Positions 53,710-62,280 of a DNA stretch of 64,000 nt are shown here, one piece after another (position 1 is the stretch's first letter; each line of letters opens with the position of its first letter). Position numbers and translations under genes: made by a program. Below the pieces are notes generated by a model. It had not been told where the DNA came from. It ran no database searches and worked only from the letters and a program-made list of their open reading frames with translations. Source of the stretch: Pedobacter jejuensis (GTDB lineage Bacteria > Bacteroidota > Bacteroidia > Sphingobacteriales > Sphingobacteriaceae); NCBI RefSeq assembly GCF_003725795.1, contig NZ_RBEE01000011.1, forward strand, positions 62,001-126,000, written 5' to 3'.

Positions 53710-54981
53710 CTATAGCTCGGCGAATTTGACCTGTCGCTCAATAATGCTGTTAATTACCATACTTGCAACACCTAAAATGCAGGAATCCTGACCGAGTTCG
53801 GAGGTGTCGATTCTTGTATTTTCTCTGATTTCAGTCATGCTATAAGTATTAATCGCCTGTATGATTGGAATTGTTATGTATTGTTTTGCCTCAGCCATTT
53901 TACCTCCTAAAATAATAAGTTCAGGATTAAAAAGCTGTACCAGTGTAGCGATACCTTTACCAAGATTATTGCCAACTACAGATAGGATACTGATTGCATA
54001 TTGATCGCCCCTGTTGGCTGCGTCAATTACCAAATGAGGTTCAATTTTTTCAACTTCATAATCTGATAATTCATTCAGGAGGGAGTGTTGACCAGATTTA
54101 ATACCTTCTTTTGCCATTCTTGCGAGTGCGACACCAGAAGCTACCGTTTCTAAACATCCTTTTTTGCCACAATAGCATAATGCGCCTTCATCCATCAGTG
54201 GAATATGACCAACTTCTCCAGAAAAACCTCTGCTACCCTTGCGCATTTTACCATCCATGATTATGCCTAATCCAACTCCCCAATCCATCAATACCACAAG
54301 CGCATCGCTAATTCCTTTTGCCAGGCCGTACTTACTTTCTGCTATGGCAGCACATTTCACGTCATTCTGTAAAAATACAGGATAGCCGAAGACCTCTTCC
54401 AATACTTGCTGCAAGGTTTTTTCTTTTCGCTCTGGTCTTAAATAGGTATAGTTCATTCCCGCTTCTCCATCAACCAATCCTGGCATTGAAATCCCTATGC
54501 CAACCAAACGGCTTTTATCAATCTTTGAAGAAGATATCAGTTCATTGATAAAAGTATAAAGATCGGGAAGCGTCGATTCATCTTTGCTGATTCCCTTACC
54601 TAAAGTATGAATTGTGGTGATGAAATTATTGTTATTGTCTAGGATAACAGCCCTTGTCCTGAACTTTTCCATATCGATACTGACGATATAAAAGGTTGCA
54701 TCTTTTAAAAGGTAGGTGTCTGGCTTTCTTCCACCATTCGATTCACCCTTACCTTTTTTCTCCAAAATGTCATCAGCAATCAGCTCTTTTATGAGGATTA
54801 AGCCTGTTGGCGAACTAATGCCTACCGTTGTGAAAATTTCGCTAACGGTTGCAACCTCATTCTGATAAATGTATTTAAGTATCTGGATTTTTTGAAGGTA
54901 TTTTTTTCTATCCATATTACTGAGTTGATTAAGTCTTTCTTCATCAACAGAAAAGTAATTTGGCCGAAGTAGTATTCCCAT
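53710..54981 (-). CDS. ROK family transcriptional regulator (NagC/XylR type)
   Basis: A 423-residue protein: an N-terminal winged-helix region (about 25-90; YLQKIQILKYIYQNEVATVSEIFTTVGISSPTGLILIKELIADDIL) and a ROK sugar-kinase-like domain. The ATP-type loop is altered (YIVSIDMEKFRTRAVIL), so kinase activity is unlikely. The ROK zinc motif is present: GEVGHIPLMDEGALCYCGKKGCLETVASG. It binds a sugar ligand and DNA. The gene is divergent from susC (446-bp gap) and 28 bases upstream of GH43 on the same strand, and so may control either or both. Confidence 0.93.
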   Translation of the reverse strand: MGILLRPNYFSVDEERLNQLSNMDRKKYLQKIQILKYIYQNEVATVSEIFTTVGISSPTGLILIKELIADDILEKKGKGESNGGRKPDTYLLKDATFYIVSIDMEKFRTRAVILDNNNNFITTIHTLGKGISKDESTLPDLYTFINELISSSKIDKSRLVGIGISMPGLVDGEAGMNYTYLRPERKEKTLQQVLEEVFGYPVFLQNDVKCAAIAESKYGLAKGISDALVVLMDWGVGLGIIMDGKMRKGSRGFSGEVGHIPLMDEGALCYCGKKGCLETVASGVALARMAKEGIKSGQHSLLNELSDYEVEKIEPHLVIDAANRGDQYAISILSVVGNNLGKGIATLVQLFNPELIILGGKMAEAKQYITIPIIQAINTYSMTEIRENTRIDTSELGQDSCILGVASMVINSIIERQVKFAEL

Positions 54982-55427
54982 ATTGGTTGCAGATTTATTT
55001 AGATGTAAACAAAAATAGGTTTCTTTTATTAAATTTTGTAAAAAGAATTATTGTTTTTATAAAAATATATCTAATTATGATTTATTTAATAAAAAAAGTA
55101 TTGAAATTTTTACTTTATGTAATCTTTTTATATAACTTTAAAACAACAAGTAATTTTTAACAAACAAATCATTCCATCTCTACAAGCAAAATCAACTGTT
55201 GCTGACAAAATAACCACTTGTCATAAGCCACATATACAAGCTTCGCTTCAAAACTTAAAAACCAGACCATGAAAAAGACTTTTAACTCAGATTCGTAACC
55301 GGCTTTACAAGCCAGAAAGACTTTGTGCTTTCCAAGGAAAAATAAACTTATTTTCATTATGCTGATGTGGTAAATCAGGGCAGGTTAAATGCTCTGTACA
55401 TCCTACAGTATTAAAACAAACTATTTG
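54982..55427. promoter_or_regulatory. Divergent regulatory region between the ROK gene and susC
   Basis: The region has no gene and is very AT-rich. It must hold both promoters. TTTATT-T-AATAAA at 55081-55093 is a perfect 6-bp inverted repeat about one base apart, similar in form to ROK/NagC-type operators, but such AT palindromes occur by chance. TTG (55101-55103) and TAATCTTT (55120-55127), 16 bases apart, are a weak promoter match for susC, leaving an untranslated leader of about 300 bases. Confidence 0.4.
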
Positions 55428-58400
55428 ATGAAACATTTACAAACGATTTTCGCATTTTTATATGCCAGCCGCTCGTTTAAATTCTACCAACCATTTAAGG
55501 CAATAATCATATTGATATTGCTTTCTTTACAGTTCCAAACTGCCTTTGCACAATCGGTAATAAAGGGAAAAGTTACGGATGCAAAAGGGGTAACAATCCC
55601 AGGAGTGAGCGTAAAACTACAAGGCTCTGCTGTCGGAACAACCACTAACGATAATGGAGAGTTTTCTATCAGCGCTCCCGGAGACGGTATTCTTGAATTT
55701 ACTTATATCGGTTACCAGAAAACGAGCGTTCCAGTTGGCGGTAAATCGGTAATTTCGGTAATACTACCAGAGGATAATCAAAATCTGAACGAAGTAGTGG
55801 TAGTAGGTTACGGAACCACAAAAAAGGTAGATGTTACCGGTTCTATATCCAGTGTTAAAGGTTCGGATATTCAGAACCTGCCAGTTGCTTCAGTTACGCA
55901 AGCTTTAGATGGTCGTGCCGCAGGAGTCAACATATTACGTAATGATGGTTCGCCAGGTGCTGCGCCAAGTATCAGAATCCGCGGTACAGGAACCATTAAC
56001 GATGCCAACCCATTGGTGGTAATCGACGGAGTACCATCAAGTAATCCAGATGCATTAAGTGATGTAAATCCCAACGATATCGCCTCTGTAGAAATTTTAA
56101 AAGATGCATCTTCTAGCGCTATTTATGGTACAAGAGCAGCAAATGGTGTGGTATTGGTAACCACAAAAAAAGGCAGCTATAGCCAAAAATTATCAACATC
56201 GGTAAACGCATACACAGGTTTTTCCAACACCACTCGTTACATTAACCTGTTAACTGCACCAGATTTATATATGCTTAAAAGAGAGCGCTACACTAATGAT
56301 GGCGCTACAATTGAAGCACCATGGGATGATCCTTATTACGCTACTCAACGTACCGACTGGCAGAAAGCAATTCTGGGCACAGGAAAAGTAAACAGTGGTG
56401 ATGTAAATATACAGGGTGGAAATGAAACCTCTACCTATTATTTTGCAGCTTCGATGTACGATGAAAAAGGCGTTGTAGATAAAGCAAGATTTAAACGTTA
56501 CAGCACCCGGATTAACTCGGAGCATAAAATAAAATCATGGTTAAGAGTTGGAGAGAACATTCAGGGTACTTTTACAGAGAGTAATTCATTTAATAACAAT
56601 GATTCTCAAGCTGGTTTAATTTTCTCAGCCCTACGTTTTAACCCTGCAATTCCGACGATAAACGATGACGGTAGTTTTGGAACTTCCAAAGCTTTTGCCA
56701 ACCAACTTGGAGATATTAACAACCCTTACGCAACCATACAACAAACAGATGCTTATACCCGAAAATACAGGGTGATTGCAAATGTGTTTGCTGAGGTAAA
56801 CATCATGCAAGATTTGAAATTCCGTGCCAACTACGGCTTTGATGGAACGATTGGCAGAGGTTACAATTTTAACATTCTGGATGTAAATCAGGCAAGACCC
56901 ACTACCAACTCTAGCTTGACCCAATCGGAAACTGAAGCGTATTCAAATTTACTGGACTTATTCCTTACTTATGATAAAACGATTAATAAAAGCCATATTA
57001 CAGTAACAACTGGTTATTCTAGACAGAATTTTCAGGGAAGCAACTTCAGCGCAGCCAGGATTGGATATGATAATACCAGTTTTGATCAACGCGTTTTAAA
57101 TCAAGGCAATACTTTGTTAACCGCATCGGGTACTGCAGATGATCCTACCGCTTTAGAATCGGTATTTGCACGAGGTTTTTATGATTACGATGGTCGGTTT
57201 TTGGCTACGCTGACATTTAGAGCCGATGGTTCATCTCGTTTTGCACCAGGTAAACAATGGGGATATTTCCCTGCCTTTTCTGTGGGATGGAGAATTTCTA
57301 ACGAAAGCTTCATGAAAGATATTAGCTGGATCAGCAATCTAAAAGTAACAGGTGGATGGGGCGAATTGGGTAATCAAAACGTAACGCCATTTCAATATGT
57401 AAGTTCTATCCTGGTTGGAAATACATACGGAACCAATGGATATACTTTTGGCGGTGCAGGATATAATGGGGCAGCAATCACTAAAACAGCTAATCCTAAT
57501 ATAACCTGGGAACGTTCGGCAATGACGAACGTGAGTGTTGAAGCCGGATTTTTACAGAATAAACTAAATACAACCTTAACCTATTTTAATAAAGATACCA
57601 AAGAAATGCTAATTCCTGCAGTTCAGGTAGGTACGGCCGGTACAACAATCGCATCAGATGTGAATGCCGGAGAGATGAACAACCGTGGTATAGAGGCCGA
57701 AATTAATTACAGTGCAGGTGATGAGGTAAAATATTCTGTTGGTGTTAATGGTGCTTTCATCAAAAACAAAATCACCAAACTTTACGGTGAGAGTGCCTAT
57801 ATTTCTTCAAAAGTTTACGGCCGTTCGAGCCAGGAAATTTCCAGAACATACGAAGGACAGTCTATTTCTTCTTTCTATGGATGGAAAACAAATGGCTTAT
57901 ATCAAACCCAGGCAGAAATCGATAACGATGCCGCATTAGCAAATGATTCGCGAAAAGGTTCTATCAAACCTGGCGACGTTCGTTTCCTCGATGTAAATGG
58001 AGATGGTTTAATTGATGGAAAAGACAGAACTTATCTGGGCAACCCAAATCCTAAAGCGACAATGGGTCTTCAAGGTAGCGTATCTTACAAAAACTTCGAT
58101 TTAGCAGCTAATTTTACTGGTGTATTTGGTGTCGACTTATACAATGCCGACCGGATGCAGGGCATAGATCCTACTTATTCTTTTAACTTGTATGGTGAAA
58201 CCATTGGAAGATGGACAGGCCCTGGAACGAGTAATACCATTCCAAGAATGTCGCTGGATCGCTCGAATGATAACTACCGTACATCGGATTTATTCATAGA
58301 GAATGGTAGTTATTTCAGTTTAAAGAACATCACGCTAGGTTATACTTTCCCATCAACACTGATAAAAAAGACAACTTTTAGCAGCCTGAGACTATATGTA

Positions 58401-58547
58401 ACCGGACAAAATGTGTTTATGCTTACAAAATACACCGGCTATACTCCAGAATTGGGTTATACAGATGGCAACAGACAAAGAGGTGTTGACGTTGCTCAGT
58501 ACCCTTCAGTACGTTCATTTACATTTGGTTTAACCCTTAAATTATAA
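55428..58547 (+). CDS. SusC/RagA family TonB-linked outer-membrane transporter
   Basis: A 1039-residue protein (from ATG 55428, MKHLQTIFAFLYASRSFKFY; a longer frame adds 13 residues). After the signal peptide (to FQTAFAQS) it has the CarboxypepD-regulatory-like domain (VIKGKVTDAKGVTIPGVSVKLQGSAVGTTTNDNGEFSI), the TonB-box/plug link (NEVVVVGYGTTKKVDVTGSISSV), the plug with RAAGVNILRNDGSPGAAPSIRIRGTGTIND and VEILKDASSSAIYGTRAANGVVLVTTKKG, and the barrel ending RSFTFGLTLKL. It imports oligosaccharides under TonB power with the SusD partner, four bases downstream. First gene of the locus susC-susD-GH89-GH35. Confidence 0.97.
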   Translation: MKHLQTIFAFLYASRSFKFYQPFKAIIILILLSLQFQTAFAQSVIKGKVTDAKGVTIPGVSVKLQGSAVGTTTNDNGEFSISAPGDGILEFTYIGYQKTSVPVGGKSVISVILPEDNQNLNEVVVVGYGTTKKVDVTGSISSVKGSDIQNLPVASVTQALDGRAAGVNILRNDGSPGAAPSIRIRGTGTINDANPLVVIDGVPSSNPDALSDVNPNDIASVEILKDASSSAIYGTRAANGVVLVTTKKGSYSQKLSTSVNAYTGFSNTTRYINLLTAPDLYMLKRERYTNDGATIEAPWDDPYYATQRTDWQKAILGTGKVNSGDVNIQGGNETSTYYFAASMYDEKGVVDKARFKRYSTRINSEHKIKSWLRVGENIQGTFTESNSFNNNDSQAGLIFSALRFNPAIPTINDDGSFGTSKAFANQLGDINNPYATIQQTDAYTRKYRVIANVFAEVNIMQDLKFRANYGFDGTIGRGYNFNILDVNQARPTTNSSLTQSETEAYSNLLDLFLTYDKTINKSHITVTTGYSRQNFQGSNFSAARIGYDNTSFDQRVLNQGNTLLTASGTADDPTALESVFARGFYDYDGRFLATLTFRADGSSRFAPGKQWGYFPAFSVGWRISNESFMKDISWISNLKVTGGWGELGNQNVTPFQYVSSILVGNTYGTNGYTFGGAGYNGAAITKTANPNITWERSAMTNVSVEAGFLQNKLNTTLTYFNKDTKEMLIPAVQVGTAGTTIASDVNAGEMNNRGIEAEINYSAGDEVKYSVGVNGAFIKNKITKLYGESAYISSKVYGRSSQEISRTYEGQSISSFYGWKTNGLYQTQAEIDNDAALANDSRKGSIKPGDVRFLDVNGDGLIDGKDRTYLGNPNPKATMGLQGSVSYKNFDLAANFTGVFGVDLYNADRMQGIDPTYSFNLYGETIGRWTGPGTSNTIPRMSLDRSNDNYRTSDLFIENGSYFSLKNITLGYTFPSTLIKKTTFSSLRLYVTGQNVFMLTKYTGYTPELGYTDGNRQRGVDVAQYPSVRSFTFGLTLKL

Positions 58548-58551
58548 TCCT

Positions 58552-60033
58552 ATGAAAACGAAAATAAATATTCTTGTACTAACAGCGATTGTATTTTTAG
58601 CTACAGCCTGCAAGAAAAATCTTGATCTTGATCAGAAAGGTGTTTACAATACCGACAATTATTTTAGAAATGAAACCGATGCTGTAAATGCAGTTACAGG
58701 AATATATAGCCTCTTGGAGCAGGAAGACTACATCAGTCATGCCGAAACCACTTTTGATGTTGCTTCTGATGATTACTGGCGCTCGGGCGACCATTCGGAA
58801 GATGAAGCGATAGAAAATTTAACTTATGATGCATCGAACGCACAGGTAAGATTTAGCTGGACATATAAATACGAAACCGTTAACCGTTCTACCAATGCAA
58901 TTATTAATATCCCCAAAATTGCAACGATGAACGAAGCCGTTCGGAAGAGAAGTATGGGCGAAGCATATTTTATGCGTGCTTTTGGCTACTGGCGCCTGAT
59001 GTTGATTTATGGAGACGTACCTATTATTTCTGAATCAGATTTTACAAACAAAACCTTTAATAAACCTAAATCAAGTATTGAGGAAGTAAGGAAACAGATT
59101 GAAGCTGATTTATTAAAAGCGGTTGACATGCTTCCTGAATCGTATAGCGCAACGGATAGAGGTCGCGTAAGTAGAGGAACTGCTTTGGGATTGCTTACAA
59201 AACTTTATATGTACTGGGAAAAATTACCTGAGGCCATTACTACCGGTCAGCGTTTAATTGATAACCCAAATTATAATTTAGCAGCTACCTATAAGGAAAA
59301 CTTTACCCGTGCAAACGAAAATAGTGCCGAAATCCTTTTTTCTGTACAGGGCTTACAAAATGTTGTACAAAACGATTATACCATTTATTACATCCCAAGA
59401 GCATGGGGAGGTTATGGCTTTAGCCAACCACTCCAAGGTTTAGCTAACGAATTTGAAGCAAATGATTCAAGAAAAGCCGCTACGCTGCTTAGTGTTGGCG
59501 ACAAGATTAATATTGGTGATGGTGTAAATGACCAGACTTTTACAAGCAGTTTATCTTCTACAGGATTTGCATTTAGAAAATATGCTGTATTCTATCCATT
59601 TGGTTCTGCCGAAGGTAATGGTGTTGATCATAATTATGCAGTTCCGTTAATGCGTTCTGCAGATATTTACCTTTTGGTTGCTGAAGCCAAAATTCGTACC
59701 CAGGGTGCAGGTGCCGGTGATGCGCTCATTAACCAGGTTCGCCGCAGGGCTTCAACATTATTACCTCCTGTAAGTGGTGCCGGAATGACTCAATTGATTC
59801 ATGAAAGGCGTGTAGAGCTGGCTGGAGAAGGGGAAAGGCATCAGGATTTAATGCGCTGGGATAAAAAAGGGATTGTTAATATTGCTGCAATCTATAATCT
59901 TGCAGTTTCAAAAGCACCGATAGATCAAGGAAAAACGGTTACTTTTATTCGTCCTAAACATTACTATTATCCCATCCCACAAGTAGAAATCGACAAGGCT
60001 GGTGGTGTATTGGTACAAAATCCCAATTTTTAA
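58552..60033 (+). CDS. SusD/RagB family glycan-binding lipoprotein
   Basis: A 493-residue outer-surface lipoprotein that forms a lid on the SusC barrel and captures glycan. Lipobox in TAIVFLATACKKNLDLDQKGV (Cys about residue 20). Typical features: NYFRNETDAVNAVTGIYSLL, RSMGEAYFMRAFGYWRLMLIYGDVPII (TPR-like helices), and the C-terminal YAVPLMRSADIYLLVAEAKIRTQGAG with RRVELAGEGERHQDLMRWDKKGI and YYYPIPQVEID. It begins four bases after susC and ends five bases before the GH89 gene, so all are cotranscribed. Confidence 0.97.
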   Translation: MKTKINILVLTAIVFLATACKKNLDLDQKGVYNTDNYFRNETDAVNAVTGIYSLLEQEDYISHAETTFDVASDDYWRSGDHSEDEAIENLTYDASNAQVRFSWTYKYETVNRSTNAIINIPKIATMNEAVRKRSMGEAYFMRAFGYWRLMLIYGDVPIISESDFTNKTFNKPKSSIEEVRKQIEADLLKAVDMLPESYSATDRGRVSRGTALGLLTKLYMYWEKLPEAITTGQRLIDNPNYNLAATYKENFTRANENSAEILFSVQGLQNVVQNDYTIYYIPRAWGGYGFSQPLQGLANEFEANDSRKAATLLSVGDKINIGDGVNDQTFTSSLSSTGFAFRKYAVFYPFGSAEGNGVDHNYAVPLMRSADIYLLVAEAKIRTQGAGAGDALINQVRRRASTLLPPVSGAGMTQLIHERRVELAGEGERHQDLMRWDKKGIVNIAAIYNLAVSKAPIDQGKTVTFIRPKHYYYPIPQVEIDKAGGVLVQNPNF

Positions 60034-60038
60034 CAATT

Positions 60039-62249
60039 ATGATTCAAAGGTATCTTACTTTATTGTTTCTGGCAGTTGCAGCAACAGGTTCAACAGCGAT
60101 AGCCCAGGTAGACCAGCAAAATACTGCTGCCTTTTTAAAGCGCATCGTATCCAACCGAGCGGAAGCATTTGTTGTAGAAGAAATTCCAAAGGAAAATGAT
60201 AAAGATGTATTTGAAATAGAATCCTTGAACAATAAAATTGTTCTTCGAGGAAACAATGGATTATCTGTTGCTTCCGCCTTGAATTATTACTTAAAAAACT
60301 ATTGTTCGAGTGACATCGGCTGGAATGGTACAAACCTGAATATTCCAGCAGTTTTGCCACAAGTGCCTGTCAAAATCCATAAGAATACGCCTTACAATTA
60401 CCGTTATTATTTAAACTATTGCACTTTTAACTACAGCATGGCCTGGTGGGATTGGGAACGTTGGCAGAAAGAAATCGATTGGATGGCATTAAACGGTATA
60501 AATATGCCTTTGGCTATCACAGGAGAGGAAGCAATATGGAGAGATGTTTATCGCTCAATGGGCTTTACCGATAAAGAACTCGAGGGCTTTTTCAGCGGTC
60601 CGGCTTATTTTTCTTGGCTATGGATGGGAAATATCGATGCCTGGGGTGGTCCGCTACCACAGCACTGGATGGATTCACATAAAGAATTGCAGAAAAAAAT
60701 TCTCGAACGCGAAAGATCCTTCGGTATGAAACCTGTTTTATCTGCTTTTACCGGCCATGTGCCGCCAACTTTTAAAGATAAATTCCCTAATGCAAAAGTA
60801 AAAAGAACAAACTGGGATGCTGGTTTTCCTGATGTATTTATTCTTGATCCGCAAGATACCTTGTTCGAGAAAATAGGAAAGCAATATATCGAAACTCAAA
60901 CTAAAGAGTTTGGAACAGATCATTTGTACTCCTCTGATACATTTAATGAGAACATTCCACCAACTAACGACTCTACTTATCTGAGCGACATGAGTAAAAA
61001 GGTTTTCCATTCTATGGCTGCCGCCGATCCTAAAGCGATTTGGGTAATGCAAGGATGGATGTTTCATTATAACAATAAGTTCTGGCAGCCACAGCAGGTT
61101 AAAGCTTTGCTAAATGCAGTTCCTGATGATCAAATGATTGTACTTGATTTGTATAGTGATGCCCACCCCGTATGGAACCGTACCGAGGCGTATTATGGTA
61201 AACCATGGATATGGAATATGCTGCAGAATTTTGGCGGCAACATCAGCCTCTTTGCAAGAATGCGCCATGTGGCAGCCGATCCTTCCATTGCACTGCATGA
61301 TCCGGAATCAAAAAGGATGACAGGTATCGGGCTGGCTCCCGAAGGGATTGAACAAAACCCTGCATTATTTGGTCTGATGCTTGAAAACGTGTGGAGAGAT
61401 ACGCCGATTGATGTGGAGGCATGGCTGAAAGATTACGCAAAGCGAAGGTATGGTAAACAATTACCGCAACTGGATGAAGCATGGAATATTTTGCTGAATA
61501 CGGTTTACAGTGGAGGACTGACCGAAGGTGGAAATGAATCAATTATTGTGGCCCGCCCAACATTTGAAAAGAAGATTGACCGGGTACTGACGGGATTATC
61601 TTACGACCCGCTTCAATTGGTTAAAGCATGGGGATTGTTTACCGCCAATGCAAATGAACTAAAAGCCAGCGATGGTTTCGAATATGACCTGGTTGATGTA
61701 ACCAGGCAAGTATTGGCCAATTATGCAAGTCCGCTGCAACAGAAAATGGCGACAGCTTACCAGGCTAAAGATCAGATTGCCTTTAAAAAATACAGCAATG
61801 AATTCCTGGAATTATTAGATGATATGGATCTGCTGTTAGCTACCCGAAAAGATTTTCTGCTGGGAAAATGGATTCATGAAGCAAGGGCAAATGGCATTAC
61901 AGAAAAAGAACGGAATTTATATGAATTTAACGCTCGAGATCTTGTTACCTTATGGGGTGATAAAGAGAGCGGTTTAAGAGAATATTCTAACCGCCAATGG
62001 GCAGGGTTAATTAAAGGATATTATAAACCAAGATGGGAAATGTTCTTTCAAACCGTAGAGCAATCGTTTAAAACAGGAACAACAGTTGATTTAAAAGCAT
62101 TTGATAAAAATGTAAAAAACTGGGAATGGAAATGGGTTAATCTGCATGACAATGCCTATTCTGACAAAATCAAAGGCAATTCGTTTGTAGTTGTTGCAAA
62201 ACTTTACGCCAAATATAACGATACGATAAAAGCAGCGTATGCGAAATAA
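60039..62249 (+). CDS. Alpha-N-acetylglucosaminidase, GH89 (NAGLU-like), secreted
   Basis: A 736-residue exo-glycosidase that removes terminal alpha-linked GlcNAc. Signal peptide MIQRYLTLLFLAVAATGSTAIAQ. The N-terminal domain (about 25-125), the TIM barrel with YYLNYCTFNYSMAWWDWERWQKEIDWMALNGINMPLAITGEEAIWRDVY and the all-helical C-terminal domain (about 440-736) match human NAGLU. The two catalytic Glu are Glu304 (SSDTFNENIPP) and Glu435 (GLAPEGIEQNPALF), aligned with human E316 and E446. Known GH89 targets include alpha-GlcNAc caps of gastric mucin and heparan sulfate. Third gene of the locus. Confidence 0.96.
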   Translation: MIQRYLTLLFLAVAATGSTAIAQVDQQNTAAFLKRIVSNRAEAFVVEEIPKENDKDVFEIESLNNKIVLRGNNGLSVASALNYYLKNYCSSDIGWNGTNLNIPAVLPQVPVKIHKNTPYNYRYYLNYCTFNYSMAWWDWERWQKEIDWMALNGINMPLAITGEEAIWRDVYRSMGFTDKELEGFFSGPAYFSWLWMGNIDAWGGPLPQHWMDSHKELQKKILERERSFGMKPVLSAFTGHVPPTFKDKFPNAKVKRTNWDAGFPDVFILDPQDTLFEKIGKQYIETQTKEFGTDHLYSSDTFNENIPPTNDSTYLSDMSKKVFHSMAAADPKAIWVMQGWMFHYNNKFWQPQQVKALLNAVPDDQMIVLDLYSDAHPVWNRTEAYYGKPWIWNMLQNFGGNISLFARMRHVAADPSIALHDPESKRMTGIGLAPEGIEQNPALFGLMLENVWRDTPIDVEAWLKDYAKRRYGKQLPQLDEAWNILLNTVYSGGLTEGGNESIIVARPTFEKKIDRVLTGLSYDPLQLVKAWGLFTANANELKASDGFEYDLVDVTRQVLANYASPLQQKMATAYQAKDQIAFKKYSNEFLELLDDMDLLLATRKDFLLGKWIHEARANGITEKERNLYEFNARDLVTLWGDKESGLREYSNRQWAGLIKGYYKPRWEMFFQTVEQSFKTGTTVDLKAFDKNVKNWEWKWVNLHDNAYSDKIKGNSFVVVAKLYAKYNDTIKAAYAK

Positions 62250-62280
62250 AAATTGCGTTAGGCCACTCCGTACTTATTAT

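Noticed and set aside
54982..55427. Riboswitch or leader RNA upstream of susC
   Set aside because: The leader is long, but I could find no conserved riboswitch core or a convincing stem series in this AT-rich stretch.
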